Shown one piece after another: positions 1-11,018 of a stretch of DNA of 64,000 nucleotides. The stretch is from the NCBI GenBank assembly GCA_951230915.1, contig OX579642.1:7750001-7814000 (forward strand), given 5' to 3'. Positions within the stretch are counted from its first letter, which is position 1; every line of letters begins with the position of its first letter. The DNA is from Antitrichia curtipendula (taxonomy: Eukaryota; Streptophyta; Bryopsida; Hypnales; Leucodontaceae). The notes beneath the pieces were generated by a model. It was not told the origin of the DNA. It searched no databases and saw only the letters and a program-made list of their open reading frames with translations. The position numbers and the translations under genes were made by a program.

Positions 1-1052
1 TAATTTATTCACATGACTTTTATCATATGAAAATATACTTTTCTAGTTCATATGTCTACTTTTGTCTACTTATTCTTGATGTGAATTTTGAGCTATGACA
101 ATGAATGTACACATGTTTATGGAATGATTGCATTGATTGCATCTTTTGGATACATAGTTGACAAACTTGCACAATTCATTTGTTGCATAATTTATCAACT
201 ATGCTTGTCAAAATATTCCTCCCTCTATATTTGTATCACTTCTAATATAAATATAATGTAACCAAGATTATATGGTGGGCAATCCGATATATCCCATATC
301 AATTGCAGCCCAAACTTCTTAGTGAAAATTACAAATGAGGGTGGGCGTGGATAATTTGACAAGCACAAATAATGGTGAGTTCATCCAACTTTGAAAGTTG
401 TATAAGAAACAACCTGAAATATATCTATCACCTATTTAATCCCTAAAGGACTAAACATTAAAACATCTCTTAGCATGAGAAAGGAAATTTTCATAGTTGG
501 TTGTTTTATAAAACCTTTTATAATTTTGAAGTAAAATCTTCATCTTAGTTGTGAAATAAAGTTTCCATCTCATACAAATTTTTAAAGATTTTGTACCAAT
601 GTCTATATATTACTTCAATTTGGATGCAATAAAAACAACTTCCTTGTAATTTACAAAGTCCATAGTAATGGCAGTTTGTAGTTTAATCAATTCTTTCCCA
701 TTTTTAGATAACTTCGTACAAACTTGTCAAATTTTCACATCAATTTATATAATTATAGACTACACTATTATAAAAAACAATTATCATTACATAGGATAGT
801 AGAGTGTAGGAAGGTCAATTTGGTTCCTACAATGTACTCATACCAAATATCAATTTTTAATTTTTAATCACATTCATACATTAAAAATGTGACTTCTTTT
901 GAGAACACGACCCGCATGATGAAAGTTTCTAAAATCAAAGTATGAAAAAAATAGTAACCTCCATGTGTTCAATTCAATTCAACAACCGACACTATTAGAA
1001 ATGAAGAATTTGAGCACTAAATAATTGTATCAAGAATTTAGAGCTCAGAGCC
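1..1052. other. AT-rich intergenic DNA
   Basis: I see no gene, RNA gene or clear repeat here. Reading frames are short and broken on both strands. Confidence 0.6.
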
Positions 1053-1199
1053 TATAAGGTGAACCAATCCATTACCACCACCCTTCTTAGTTCTACCCTC
1101 ATGTACCTTTTGGTGTATATTTCTTGTTTGAAATGTACCCCATGGGTACATGAGGGCAGAATTGAGAAGGGGGATAATAATAGGTTGGTTCACCTTATA
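1053..1199. mobile_element. Hairpin MITE (TATAAGGTGAACC ends)
   Basis: Two arms of about 50 bp are inverted copies of each other. They begin TATAAGGTGAACC and end GGTTCACCTTATA, and meet near GTACC/GGTAC in the middle. The whole 147-bp unit folds into one hairpin. Elements at 3609-3750 and 38005-38153 have the same architecture and a related centre (GTACC..GGTAC). No coding capacity, so it is non-autonomous. Confidence 0.7.
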
Positions 1200-1462
1200 T
1201 TTGCCAGCTTTGGGACCAACTCCAAACATTGTTGCTTGGTATTCAAATACCTTCTTTCTACTAAGATAGAAGGTCTATTAATCAATTGGGTTCTAAATGT
1301 GTCCCCCTCTAAGAATGAATAAAATATCTATCACTTGTCATTGATGAGGTAGGCCTAAAAAGATGGTTTATAGACCTCCTACTCCAATACAAAGATGCAG
1401 AGCAATGTGATTAGGTACTCGGGAATTGAACGCCTTTTTATTGTGTGTGTATGCATGACCTC

Positions 1463-1602
1463 TAAGTAGTCTGCTCTAAAAGCGACCATGTTTTAAATAC
1501 GACCTCTATCTAGGAAAGAGTGACATATTGCTTCAAATATCTATTATTGTTAATAATGAGTTAGGTAGGCTTAAGTGGTCGCTTTAAGAGCATACTACCT
1601 TA
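1463..1602. mobile_element. Hairpin MITE (TAAG(G)TAGTNTGCTCT ends)
   Basis: The left end TAAGTAGTCTGCTCTAAAAG and the right end (reverse complement TAAGGTAGTATGCTCTTAAA) form inverted arms of about 27 bp that both lead into GCGACCA. A related end occurs at about 51203 in a beta-amylase intron (GAGGTAGTATGCTCTAAAAG). No coding capacity. Confidence 0.6.
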
Positions 1603-1885
1603 CCACCATTCAATGACAATTCCACGATCGCACACTATTTTTTTTTCCTTTATGACAATTTGGAATGAATGCACGATGTGTGCAGGTGTGTTTGATTTGG
1701 AGGAAATATTTGAAGAACAAGACCCGAGTGTGCTGCGAAAAAAGCTTTGTATCTTTTGGATGGACCATAGTAACATGATCACTTACCATGTCCCTTTTGA
1801 AGCCATTCTCTTCCTGTTTTTCAGGTTTATCATATAGTGGAAAAGCTACAGTAGTTGGACTTGGAAATTGACTGCACTATGGTAT

Positions 1886-2400
1886 TCTTAACCCCTAAAT
1901 GCCCGAGGCACCAAAATGTGGTGTCGAAGAAACTTTGAAGTTAAATAAAACCTAACCAAGTTGCTATTTTTAGTAGTTTGTATTTTCGAAAGATTATTTT
2001 TGGAGTCTAGTTTTAGCATCAAAAATCCGATTTTCAAAATGATTGATTATGATTTTTCTATTCAAGATGTTGTGTAAGGTTATCCATTGCAATCTTGACT
2101 TTCTGCAATGTTGAGGGCTCTTGGAAATGAGCCTCAAATACACTAGATCTTGAAGAAAAAATTGCATTAGAAATTCATTTAAAATTTTTTGTAGAGTAGA
2201 TTTTAAGAAACCATAAATTGATTGGGGTTATGCATGTTAGGCCCTTTATCCTCATATTTTTTTGGTGACCAACATTTTTAATTTGACATGTGAAAAGAGG
2301 ATTAAAAGACTTCAAATCACTTTCGTAGTTTTAACATTGTCTTGATCAAATGTTATAATCTTTCAATCCATAAGACCATAAGTGATATTGTTGTGTGATA
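1886..2400 (+). repeat. Dispersed repeat shared with 11035-11560
   Basis: The segment starts with TTAACCCCTAAATGCCC, the terminal motif of the MITE family listed at 38328-38913. It stays closely similar to 11035-11560 inside the giant hAT for about 500 bp, including a shared AAGTTGCTATTTTTAGTAGT block. The two copies diverge after GTGATATTGTTGTGT. I did not identify the right end. Confidence 0.65.
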
Positions 2401-3417
2401 ATAATATGGAATACAAAAAATCCATATGGAGTATGATAAAAAATATGGATGTGTTACAAAAATACTAGTACGATACAAATTTGGACACATGTACGGGATG
2501 TGGTTGTCTTAATCCCATATCAAGTGTAATCTAGCATGTTAAGAAAAAACATGCATATAGTGTGTGTAAAAAAAGTATTATAATTCACTCATTTATTAAG
2601 TGGATGTGGGGTGAGTGAAGTGAAATCACTTACTATCCTAAGTTATGGACATGTCCATATTACAAAATATCATCTTTCACTAATTACTAGGCCAAACGCT
2701 AAACCTGTCCTACAAAGTGGCTCTGTACGGTGAATTTTGTGTTTTGTGGGACAATTGTGAAATAAAGCCTTCAATTTTGTGTTGTGTTAATTTTATGTTC
2801 TTCACCTTCTTTAATTAATTTGGAGTCTCTTATTGCAAATATAAATTCAAAATTTGCAAATTTCATCTTGTTTGGTAAATAGAAAATTCTTGCATTTTTT
2901 CAAGGGATAAGTTTACGATATAGGGCACACTTCATAGGATGAGTTTAGCATCCTTCAATTACTAGTATGCCTCATAAGGTAACATGTCTAGAAATTGTCC
3001 ACCTAAGAGCTGCAACTGAATTTTGGGGAGGCAAAGCTTCTTAAAATAATTTTCAGTAAATTTTCTTAGAAAGAAAAGTGGAATAGGCATCTAATCCAAG
3101 TCATTCCATATTTTTTGGAGTTTTTTGGAATTAGTTATAAAATTTTGAAGTTGAAATGGCACAAGGCTCTAAAATTGTCCACTTTATAAAATGTACATAG
3201 TTTGTACATTGTTGAAGGCTATAAAAAAGCTACATGTACACATAGTTTTCATATGAAGATATAGGTGGTTTTAGAGCCTGTGCGATTTCAAAGCTTGTTA
3301 CCTTAATATTAACTAGTGTGTCTTATACCGTTGCCACAACCAAAAATAAAAATAAAAACATTTTTTAATTTTTTAATTCATTAAAACTTTAAAATTCACT
3401 ATCTTTCACACCCTAGT
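2401..3417. other. AT-rich intergenic DNA
   Basis: No gene or clear repeat structure is visible; only short spurious reading frames. Confidence 0.5.
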
Positions 3418-4260
3418 GTGAGAGGTTTCATTCTTGGTATGATTTTAAAGGTTTATGCAAAAGGAGTGCAAGGACTTTGTTGTGGTGTGGGACATTTAGA
3501 TTTTGATATAAATAGAAAGCTTTATGCCCAAAAGAGTCCAACGGCTTTGTTTTGTGGTGTTTGGACATGCCATGTGAAAATTCTGTTTTTTCCAAAATAA
3601 AAAATATTTGAAGGTGAAGACACCCATTCCTGTCCTTACACCCAATTCCGTCATGATGTACCAAGTGTGCACATTTTTGTAATAAGAATGTACTATGTTG
3701 GTACATGGTGACGGAATTGGGAACAAGGACGGGAATGGGTGTTTCAACTTCTATTATTTAATTTTAAAAGTCCATAACTTTCACAGAGTAAGTTTATACG
3801 CCACAAAATTGGCACAAATAAAAAACTTTATATACAAAGATGTAAGGGCTTTGTTTTGTGGTGTTTGGACATGCAATGTGAAAGTTATGTTTTTTCCCAA
3901 ATAAAAGATAATTTAATTCAATTTTTTAATTAAAAAATCCATAACTTTCACATTGTAGGTCTAAATGTCACAAAAATAGCACAATTAGAAAGCTTTACGC
4001 ACATAGGAGTGCAAGGACTTTGTTTTGTAGTGTTTGGACATGCAACATTAAATTTATGATTTTTCTAAAAGAAAAGATAATTTAAGTCAATTTTTGAATT
4101 TATAAAAAATATAAAAATCAATAACTTTCACACCATAGGTCCAAATGCCACAAAACAAAGCTTTTGCACTCCTCCTCACAAAGAACTTTTCAATGGTATC
4201 AAGACCATGCCCGAGGGATGTACAGTCTAGGAGATCTCACTGTAACAAACAAAACAACTT
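3418..4260. repeat. Cluster of hairpin repeat units
   Basis: Several units of roughly 150-190 bp follow each other (about 3418-3600, 3768-3915, 3940-4090, then a partial unit from 4110). Each is bounded by CCATAACTTTCACA on one side and its inverted form (GTGAAAGTTATG) on the other. Internal arms match TTTGTTTTGTGGTGTTTGGA and its complement. A further tail (TCTCACYGTAACAAACAAAACAA) recurs at about 4140-4260, 4365-4500 and 6130-6260. Confidence 0.6.
3609..3750. mobile_element. Hairpin MITE nested in the repeat cluster
   Basis: Inverted arms of about 50 bp begin GAAGGTGAAGACACCCATTC and end GAATGGGTGTTTCAACTTC, and meet at GTACCA/TGGTAC. The element interrupts one of the 3.4-4.2 kb hairpin repeat units, so it inserted after that cluster formed. 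Same family as 1053-1199 and 38005-38153. Confidence 0.7.
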
Positions 4261-4597
4261 AACTTAAAGGATGGACTATGTGCCCTATACCATAACTAAA
4301 ATAAAAGTAAAAATAATTTTCTAATTGTTTTGAACCAAAAATAATTAAAAAAATCCATAACTTTCACCCTATAGATCCAAACACCACAAAACAAAGCCCA
4401 TGCACCCGTCCTTGTTGAGAGCTTTTTGACGATACCAAGCATGCAACCAAGGGGATGCACAATTGGGGAAATCTCACCGTAACAAACAAAACAAACAACC
4501 TATCTTAATGGATGGATGAGGCATCTTGACCCTTTCCGTGACCTAATCTATTATCAAAGGAATGCAATGGAATTCAACTAGTACCCGCATCAGCATG

Positions 4598-5622
4598 ACA
4601 TTCAAGAGCCTTCAGAGACGCTGCCTTTGCCTCTCTGAAGTCTTCATCCACGAAATGCATCCACAAAATGCATCCACATATTATTAATGTATGCTTCAGG
4701 ACCGAGACAATGGCAGTACATTTATGGTGCGATCTATTTTTTTGGCTAATTCTAGGAAAAAATATACAAACAAATAATTATAGAGATAGATGGTCTGTCA
4801 AAATCCAAAGCATTTATTGAGTATTATACCAATGAAATCTAACCACTTGCCATCAATAACTTAGTTTGAGTTTTCTGTCGAGAAGAGAAGCTCTTTATGT
4901 ACACTTGGGGTGGTAGGAGATAGAACAACCCATGTGGGATATGCAATTTAGAGTTTGTAATTTCTCAACCGCTCATAGTTAAGTCTAAAGTAGGAATTGT
5001 GTTAAAATTATAATTCCAGACCTCATTTAGACATAGTGGAATACCTTTTTTCAAAAAAAATTGAACTAAAAAAAGTTGGGGAATCAAGCTAAGTTTCATC
5101 TCCAAAATTCTGTTTTAGATTTAGATCTTCCACTCAAAAGTTATGGTAGTTCAAAGTATTTTGGAAAAAATTATTTTACTATGCCTAAATGAGGTCTGAA
5201 ATTATAGTTTTAACACAATTCCTACTTTAGACTTAACTATGAGCGGTTGAGAAATTACAAACTCTAAATTACATATCCCACATGGGTTGTTCTACCTCCT
5301 ACCACCCCATATGTACATAAAGAATTGTCTTCTAATTCCATAACACCAAACATGAATGGCTTACAAAGCAATGTGTGAGAATTCAAATATTGAACTTATT
5401 GACCTCAATGAATTGATTGTCATTTGTTTGAAGCTATTCTTTTGTGTATTGTTTAAACTGAAGGTGTTCAATTTCCCAGTAACCCGATTGTGCAGTCATG
5501 ACCTTGACATTGAGCAGAAGTCTCACATTATTGACACGTGGCTTATTAGCTAATGTGGGGTGTGGAATATACCACATCATTCCGTCAGAGGCAAGGCAGC
5601 TGCTCTCACAGCTCATGAATGT
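4598..5622. mobile_element. Foldback DNA transposon, copy A
   Basis: The ends read ACATTCAAGAGC and (complement) ACATTCATGAGC. A long internal palindrome pairs 4909-5046 with 5161-5311; both arms carry TAGTTAAGTCTAAAGTAGGA or its complement. The element matches copy B (59059-60251) in opposite orientation along its whole length. There is no coding capacity, and the apex of the palindrome is shorter than in copy B. Long inverted repeats suggest a MULE-like or foldback element, but I see no clear target duplication. Confidence 0.75.
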
Positions 5623-6631
5623 TAGGGCTTTCCAAAAAGATAATAAAAGATTAATAAAAAAATCATTATATTAGAACCTCTGATTGAATAGGATGTGGAG
5701 GATGGGCCATACATTTTTGTTCGTATTTTGTTTCATGACATGATTATAGTGTACTTACTACCACCAGAAATATTAACTGTTCAACTCTTTTTGAGCAAAT
5801 GGAATAAAAGGATGAACCAATTTTCCAGTTCAGTTGTACTATTTAAGACCAATTTTCAAAGTCAACAAGACTACTGCTTGACTAAATTATAACAAAATGT
5901 TTTGTGAAATATTGAAAACAATAGACTGACTGCTATACTGTTTCCTCTATCAGTGGAAATTGTCCATGTGTTTTAAAAAATAAAATAAAAAATAGAAAAA
6001 AATTACCAAAAGAAATTTTAAAGTAGATTGAATTTCATTGGTACTAGTGTGCCATTTGAAAACAAAAGTAAAAATAATTTTTTAATTTTTTAATTCATGA
6101 AAATTTTGAAATTCAATATCTTTTTTGTTGTGAGTTGAAACACCAGGAAACAAAGTCTGTGCATTCTTTCTCATTGAGGGCTTTTTGATAGTACCAAGAA
6201 TGTGACCCTAGGACGCACAGTCCAAAAGGATCTCACCATAACAAACAAAACAAAACAATAAGCCTCATTAAAAGGTATAGATGACTCCAATGACGATTGT
6301 TAGTTACTATCCACTATCCCTCAGAAAGAGGCATCTCTTTTCTTGCCCCTTGACTGAATTGAAAAATATAAAATCAAACACTTGATTCACCTCCCCCCAA
6401 ACTAAAACCAAAAAAGTTTTGATATGGGTACGGAATATATATTGGTGTGATATGCAGTTGCAAAGCTTGGAATACTAATGTGGTACAATACAAGGTACGG
6501 TATAGATATTGGTTTAAAATACTATATAAAAAGTTTTACAATACGACATATGGAGACGGAATAATTAATCATGCATCCATTGTAGTCTAATAGCTTCAAA
6601 AAAAATATACATATAATATGGGGAGAATCAA
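5623..6631. other. AT-rich intergenic DNA
   Basis: No gene is visible. A partial copy of the TCTCAC..AACAAACAAAACAA repeat tail lies at about 6130-6260. Confidence 0.5.
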
Positions 6632-6965
6632 TTAACCCTAAAGGACCAAATTAATTTTTTTGGCAACATAGCAATGTTGTTTGGACAGCTCACTATAGAT
6701 GGATTTTTATTTTTATTTTTTTGAATTTTCACACAACAAATGGTCAAGGAATAGCTTAAAAGCCCAACCATTTTCATAACTTTTTGACTAGATGGTTAAA
6801 ATTTATTGTATGATTTGTAGGTTTTTTCTCAACCTTGGCAACCTGATCAGATTTTAAAAATCAATTCTTTTAGAAATAAAAATTTGAAATTGATTTTCTC
6901 AGTTTATATGTACTTGAAAATATTCAAAAAGTTCCGACATAAACTTGGGTTTAAGAACTCAAAGT
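6632..6965 (-). repeat. MITE fragment homologous to 58310-58640
   Basis: The segment beginning AACCCTAAAGGACCAA and running through TTTTTGGCAACATAGC is an inverted copy of the right part of the element at 57705-58646. The shared stretch includes TTTTCACACAACAA and the CATAACTTTTTGACTA region. Confidence 0.6.
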
Positions 6966-7187
6966 TTGCAATCAAGTTAAAAATTAAAAATTCTTGAAAT
7001 GCAACAAAAACCCTCAAGAATTGAAAAAACAAAAATAGAACTAGCCCTAGTCACTTTAAAAGTCACATCTAGTGGTACAAATTCAAATGCATGATATGAC
7101 TAAGTTGAGACATCCCTTGCAAAATGGTCTGAAGAAGAAAGTTTATAGTTTTGTCAATTCTGAGGATTAAGTAACCCCGTAACCATT

Positions 7188-7407
7188 AAAAGATGAATGG
7201 GTGACCTTGAAAATCATCCTTTTCATTACTGTGTGAATCATTGGCTTAAGAAATAGCAAAAGCACTCATTGGAAGTCAAACTATTGTAGAAGATCTATCC
7301 TTTTTACAACAAAATTATGAGGATGAATAGTTGCACTTTTGTCTTGGTAGAACAATTCATTGTCATCCATTGGACGCCAAACGTCCATGTTGATGTTTAA
7401 GAGTTAA
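7188..7407 (+). mobile_element. Short MITE (TTTATGGGTTAA family)
   Basis: It matches 57391-57606 and, inverted, 53029-53246. Shared landmarks are ATCATC, TAGTTGCACTTT, and a final AACGTCC..GTTTAWGRGTTAA. The ends resemble TTAACCC, like the larger MITE family nearby. Confidence 0.55.
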
Positions 7408-8324
7408 GGACTAGACTTTCAAAATTATAATCAATGGATGAACTCAAACACATTGTAGGCACACCAAAATGCATTTTTGAGTTAGTTAATTTTGTTGTAG
7501 AATCTTGTGTTAAGTTTTTCAACATTTGCATAGTAAAGATTTTGAAGTCTTTGCTTTGCAAAACTTCTATAATACAAATTGTACTCCTAGTAGTAGGTCT
7601 AGCCTTAGTGCCTTAGAAAATAATTTTTTTCAATTAAAAAAATGACTGCTCAAAAATCACTATGATTAGAGCTTAACATTTTGAACTTCAAATATTTTAT
7701 TTGTGAATATCACAAATATTCAATCTATAATAAATTCTAGAAAAAATTCTCAATTATTGGCTTGAAAAATAGTGGTTACTTTAGAAATTGATTTAATCTT
7801 GTGGATATGATTTATGGATCATGTTTTAAATTATTGTTTGAGAATCTTCATTATCTTATTCTTCTAAGTTGTATTTTATCATACATCTTTACAATTTTAG
7901 AAATTTGGACTACCTCCTAGTCTTTAAAGAGTTAAGCCAATAATAAAGACCAAAAAGCTACATCTAGCTCAATTTCATTCTTCACAAAAGATATCTTTAC
8001 TACAACTGATTATGAGTGTTATGTACCATCTAGACCTTGTTCCAAAGAAACAAATTTATATGCAAAACAAATGGAAGATGGTCAAGATCAGAGCCTATTT
8101 TAGAACAGCAAGTATTGATTTAGGGACACTACTCTTTCAAAAGGTGTTTATAAAAGCTACTCCTACTTTAAAAGGATCCAGTAGACAAATTTGCCTCATG
8201 GTAATATTAGATACTTCAACATATCAACAATAAACATCACAAAATGAATATTCCATAAACAAAAAATTCAACTTCAAAAGATTCTAAACAACTTCAATTT
8301 TTCTTTCAAGCACCCTTTGATCTT
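7408..8324. other. AT-rich intergenic DNA
   Basis: Nothing recognisable. It ends at the insertion site of the retrotransposon. Confidence 0.5.
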
Positions 8325-8329
8325 CTTTC
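8325..8329. repeat. 5-bp target duplication, left copy (CTTTC)
   Basis: CTTTC directly precedes the 5' LTR and is repeated exactly at 31203-31207 directly after the 3' LTR. Ty3/gypsy integrases leave 5-bp duplications. This ties the two LTRs to one insertion event. Confidence 0.85.
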
Positions 8330-8669
8330 TATTATGATTACATTGTAACAGCTGGACGTATGTATGGTGGTTACATCGGCTTGATAGTTAATTGGTTACA
8401 GACGTTATTCATAGTCTCAGAGCATGCATAAATAGCAACGATGGAGGCTTCGTCCTCACACAAACCTTCTGTAAATTCCATGATTAATGATAAGATAAGC
8501 TTGCTTACTGATAGCTGGTGTAATCTCGTGTGAGTACAAGTTAAACATATGGAGTGAGCCAGCTTGTTGCTCAACTCTCTCCAGATCCGTCAAGTCTGAT
8601 CCTGGTCGGTCTGAGAATCCTGGATGGAGCGTCGACAGGAAGTTCAATGGTTGTCCGTAGTCCATAACA
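8330..8669 (+). repeat. 5' LTR
   Basis: 340 bp, about 4% divergent from the 3' LTR. It should start TG but reads TA here, a G-to-A change; it ends CA. The pair shows TATTATGATT here against TGTTACGATT in the 3' copy. A CATAAATAGCA segment at about 8425 may be the TATA-like promoter element. Confidence 0.9.
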
Positions 8670-8797
8670 TTAGGTTTGTGTCACCCATCTGCCAATGCTC
8701 CGAGAAGGAAGAGAACCCCAAGTGCTGAGGTCACACGGGGAGAGTCTGTTAAAGAGATTGGTTAGGAATTTTGATAGGTAACGATTAATTGATTTTC

Positions 8798-9891
8798 ATG
8801 GAGCAGGAGAGACCGGAGATCGGATAGAGGCCACGGTTGCCGGAGGAGATCGGGCCTGGATGGGCTGAATTCATACAACAACAGATACAGACAGTATTTC
8901 AATCCGCGCTACCTCATATGGTTCAGCAGATCTCAAAAATGGAAACCATGGCGCCTCCTCAAACTCCGCCATCTGCGATCCCTCATACGGCTGATAGAGA
9001 TCAGCCAAGGACGGACAAAGACGGAGAGTGCAGGACTGGGGAAAGGAAATCAAGGGTTGCTAAGCCGGAGAAGTTCACAAGGAAGAAGGGTGGAGAGGTA
9101 TACCAATGGTTTGCTCAGCTCCGATTGGTATTCCGAGCCAATCCGCGCACGTATCAACATGATGAGGACAAGGTGGCATACGCATTATCCTATTTGAGTG
9201 GAGCCACCTAGAACTGGGCGATGCCACTATTACAGGCATTGGATGAAGGACGCAGACATGAATTATTGTTGAATTATGACGCGTTTTGAGATGCAGTGAA
9301 TTCGGTATACGGTGACATTGATCGGAAAGGGAAAGCGGAGGACCGTCTCTCTACTCCGGCAGACCAGCTCTGTGGCAACATACATTTTTAAACTTTAACG
9401 AGCAAGCAACGCCGGTTGACTGGAACGAGTCCAACTTGGTTGCACAGTTCAGGGGGGGATTGAAAGAACACATCCTCGATGTTGTGGCGATTGCAGAAAC
9501 TCAACCAAGGGGACTCGTTGACTGGATGGCCATGGCTTCGAGAACAGATGAGAGACTGTGGACAAGGCGGCAAGTGCGAAGGCCTCATGTACCTTACGAT
9601 AACTCCAGGGCATCGACCATTCCATCAGGGGGGTTAAGTGGAAGATTCCAAAATAACACAGAGATGATAGGCCCAGTGCCAATGGAGCTCGACGCGGCAC
9701 GGGTCACCACTGCGTTGGCCAGAAATGCAGCAGAGCGGTTAGATTTCCAACGTCAAGGGAAATGCTGGGGTTGTGGCCTTGTGGGGCATCTCCGCGCGAA
9801 GTGCCCAAGGAACTCGCCCAAATCGCTCGTTTTGGCGGCCTCTGAGGCGACTAATGTACAAAAAGGAGAGTCGGGAAAAGATCATGCCTAG
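8798..9891 (+). pseudogene. gag: gag of the gypsy element (degenerate)
   Basis: Encodes the capsid/nucleocapsid precursor. The ATG at 8798 opens a frame with in-frame stops TAG at 8825, TAG at 9209 and TGA at 9287. A frameshift between about 9370 and 9435 moves the rest into another frame, which ends with TAG at 9889. The first part holds the retrotransposon Gag core (segment around VYQWFAQLRLVF). The second part ends with a CCHC zinc knuckle, CWGCGLVGHLRAKC (C-x2-C-x4-H-x4-C), as expected for nucleic-acid binding. It cannot make a full product as it stands. Confidence 0.85.
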
Positions 9892-9899
9892 GACTGAGG

Positions 9900-10448
9900 A
9901 TGAAATCTCAGTACCCGGGTGACGGGGAGAACCTTATCGGTCCTTCATCAGTACCATCTGAAACGCAGCCAAGGCCATCCATGAAAGGATCAACGGAGAT
10001 CTCGACTCCATTGTATCTGAGGGCAACGATGGATCCTGGAGCCCATCTGACAGTAGTCGGCCATATTAATTCGATAGCTGCGGAGCCCTTGATCAACTTA
10101 AGAGCTACGGGCGTTTTCATGCATCTGGATTTTGCTGTTAAATGTCATGCATTGATCAAATCGAAGAAAGTACCTCGAGAAGTGAGGGTCATCGACGGGA
10201 GAGAAATCAGTTCGGGTCTCATTACCCACGATGCTACAGTAAGGTTGAATATATCAAGGCACCAGGAGCTTTTGGTGGCGGATCTAACCAACACGGGAAG
10301 ATATCCATGCATCCTCGGAACTCCGTGGCTGGTCCAACATGATCCCACAATTCAATGGACAGAGAAGAGGGCGGTCTTTGATTCAGCTTATTGTGAACAG
10401 AATTGTTTGCACAAGGAACATCATCGGGTTCAAGTAATGCCAGGTGGG
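9900..10448 (+). pseudogene. pro: Aspartic protease domain, cut off by the hAT insertion
   Basis: Overlaps the end of gag in a different frame, as is common in gypsy elements. The active-site segment reads MDPGAHLTVV, where D-[ST]-G-A is expected, so the residue after the catalytic Asp is Pro, an odd substitution. The C-terminal hallmark is present as ILGTPWLVQHDPTIQW. The frame runs into the left target duplication of the giant hAT at 10449, and the linker to reverse transcriptase resumes at 26590. Inactive because it is split, and probably also because of the active-site change. Confidence 0.8.
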
Positions 10449-10456
10449 GTATCGGT
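10449..10456. repeat. 8-bp hAT target duplication, left copy (GTATCGGT)
   Basis: GTATCGGT directly abuts the left inverted repeat CAGGGTTGTC and is repeated exactly at 26582-26589. An 8-bp duplication is the signature of hAT transposases. Confidence 0.9.
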
Positions 10457-10564
10457 CAGGGTTGTCCCCGTCACGTCCTGTCCGTCCGTCAGCATGTCCG
10501 GACGGACGTCAGGATTCAACCCCGGCGTCCGTCAGGATGAAATCTGGACGAGAACCGTTGACAG

Positions 10565-11018
10565 AGGATGAAAACTACGGAAATGGATGGACGTTCTTCG
10601 CCGACGGGCGGTGAGCTTTCGTCGACGGGCACGGAATGGGCGGGATGGACGGGTATCTGGACGGAAAACTGGACGACCATGTGGACGGGCAGGTGGACGG
10701 GAGGGTGGACGGGCATCTGGACAAGCATGTGGACGGGAGGGGGGGCGGTTGTGTGGACGGGTATCTGGACGGGCGGGATGGACAGGTATGTAGATGGAAA
10801 ACTGGACGAGCGGGTGGACGGGCATGTGGACGGGCGGGTGGACGGGTAACTGGACGGGCGGGTGGACGGGTAAGTGGACAGGTAATTGGACGGGCGGGTG
10901 GACGGGCATCTGGACGGGTAAGTGGACGGGCGGGTGGACGGGTAAGTGGACGAGCGGGTGGACGGGCATCTGGACGGGTAACTAGACGGTTCTGTGGACG
11001 GAAAAATAGACTGGACGG
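10565..11018. repeat. GC-rich array a: 12-bp TGGACGGG minisatellite
   Basis: About 35 units of 12 bp, consensus GGRYRNSTGGAC, for example GGGCGGGTGGAC alternating with GGGTAACTGGAC. It lies just inside the left end of the hAT. All six frames are nearly free of stops, so the long open frames here (WTGG-type peptides) are products of the repeat, not genes. No gene is attached to this array. Confidence 0.9.

Noticed and set aside
3428..3904. Overlapping frames of 60-92 codons on both strands
   Set aside because: They lie in palindromic hairpin repeats, where sense and antisense frames mirror each other.
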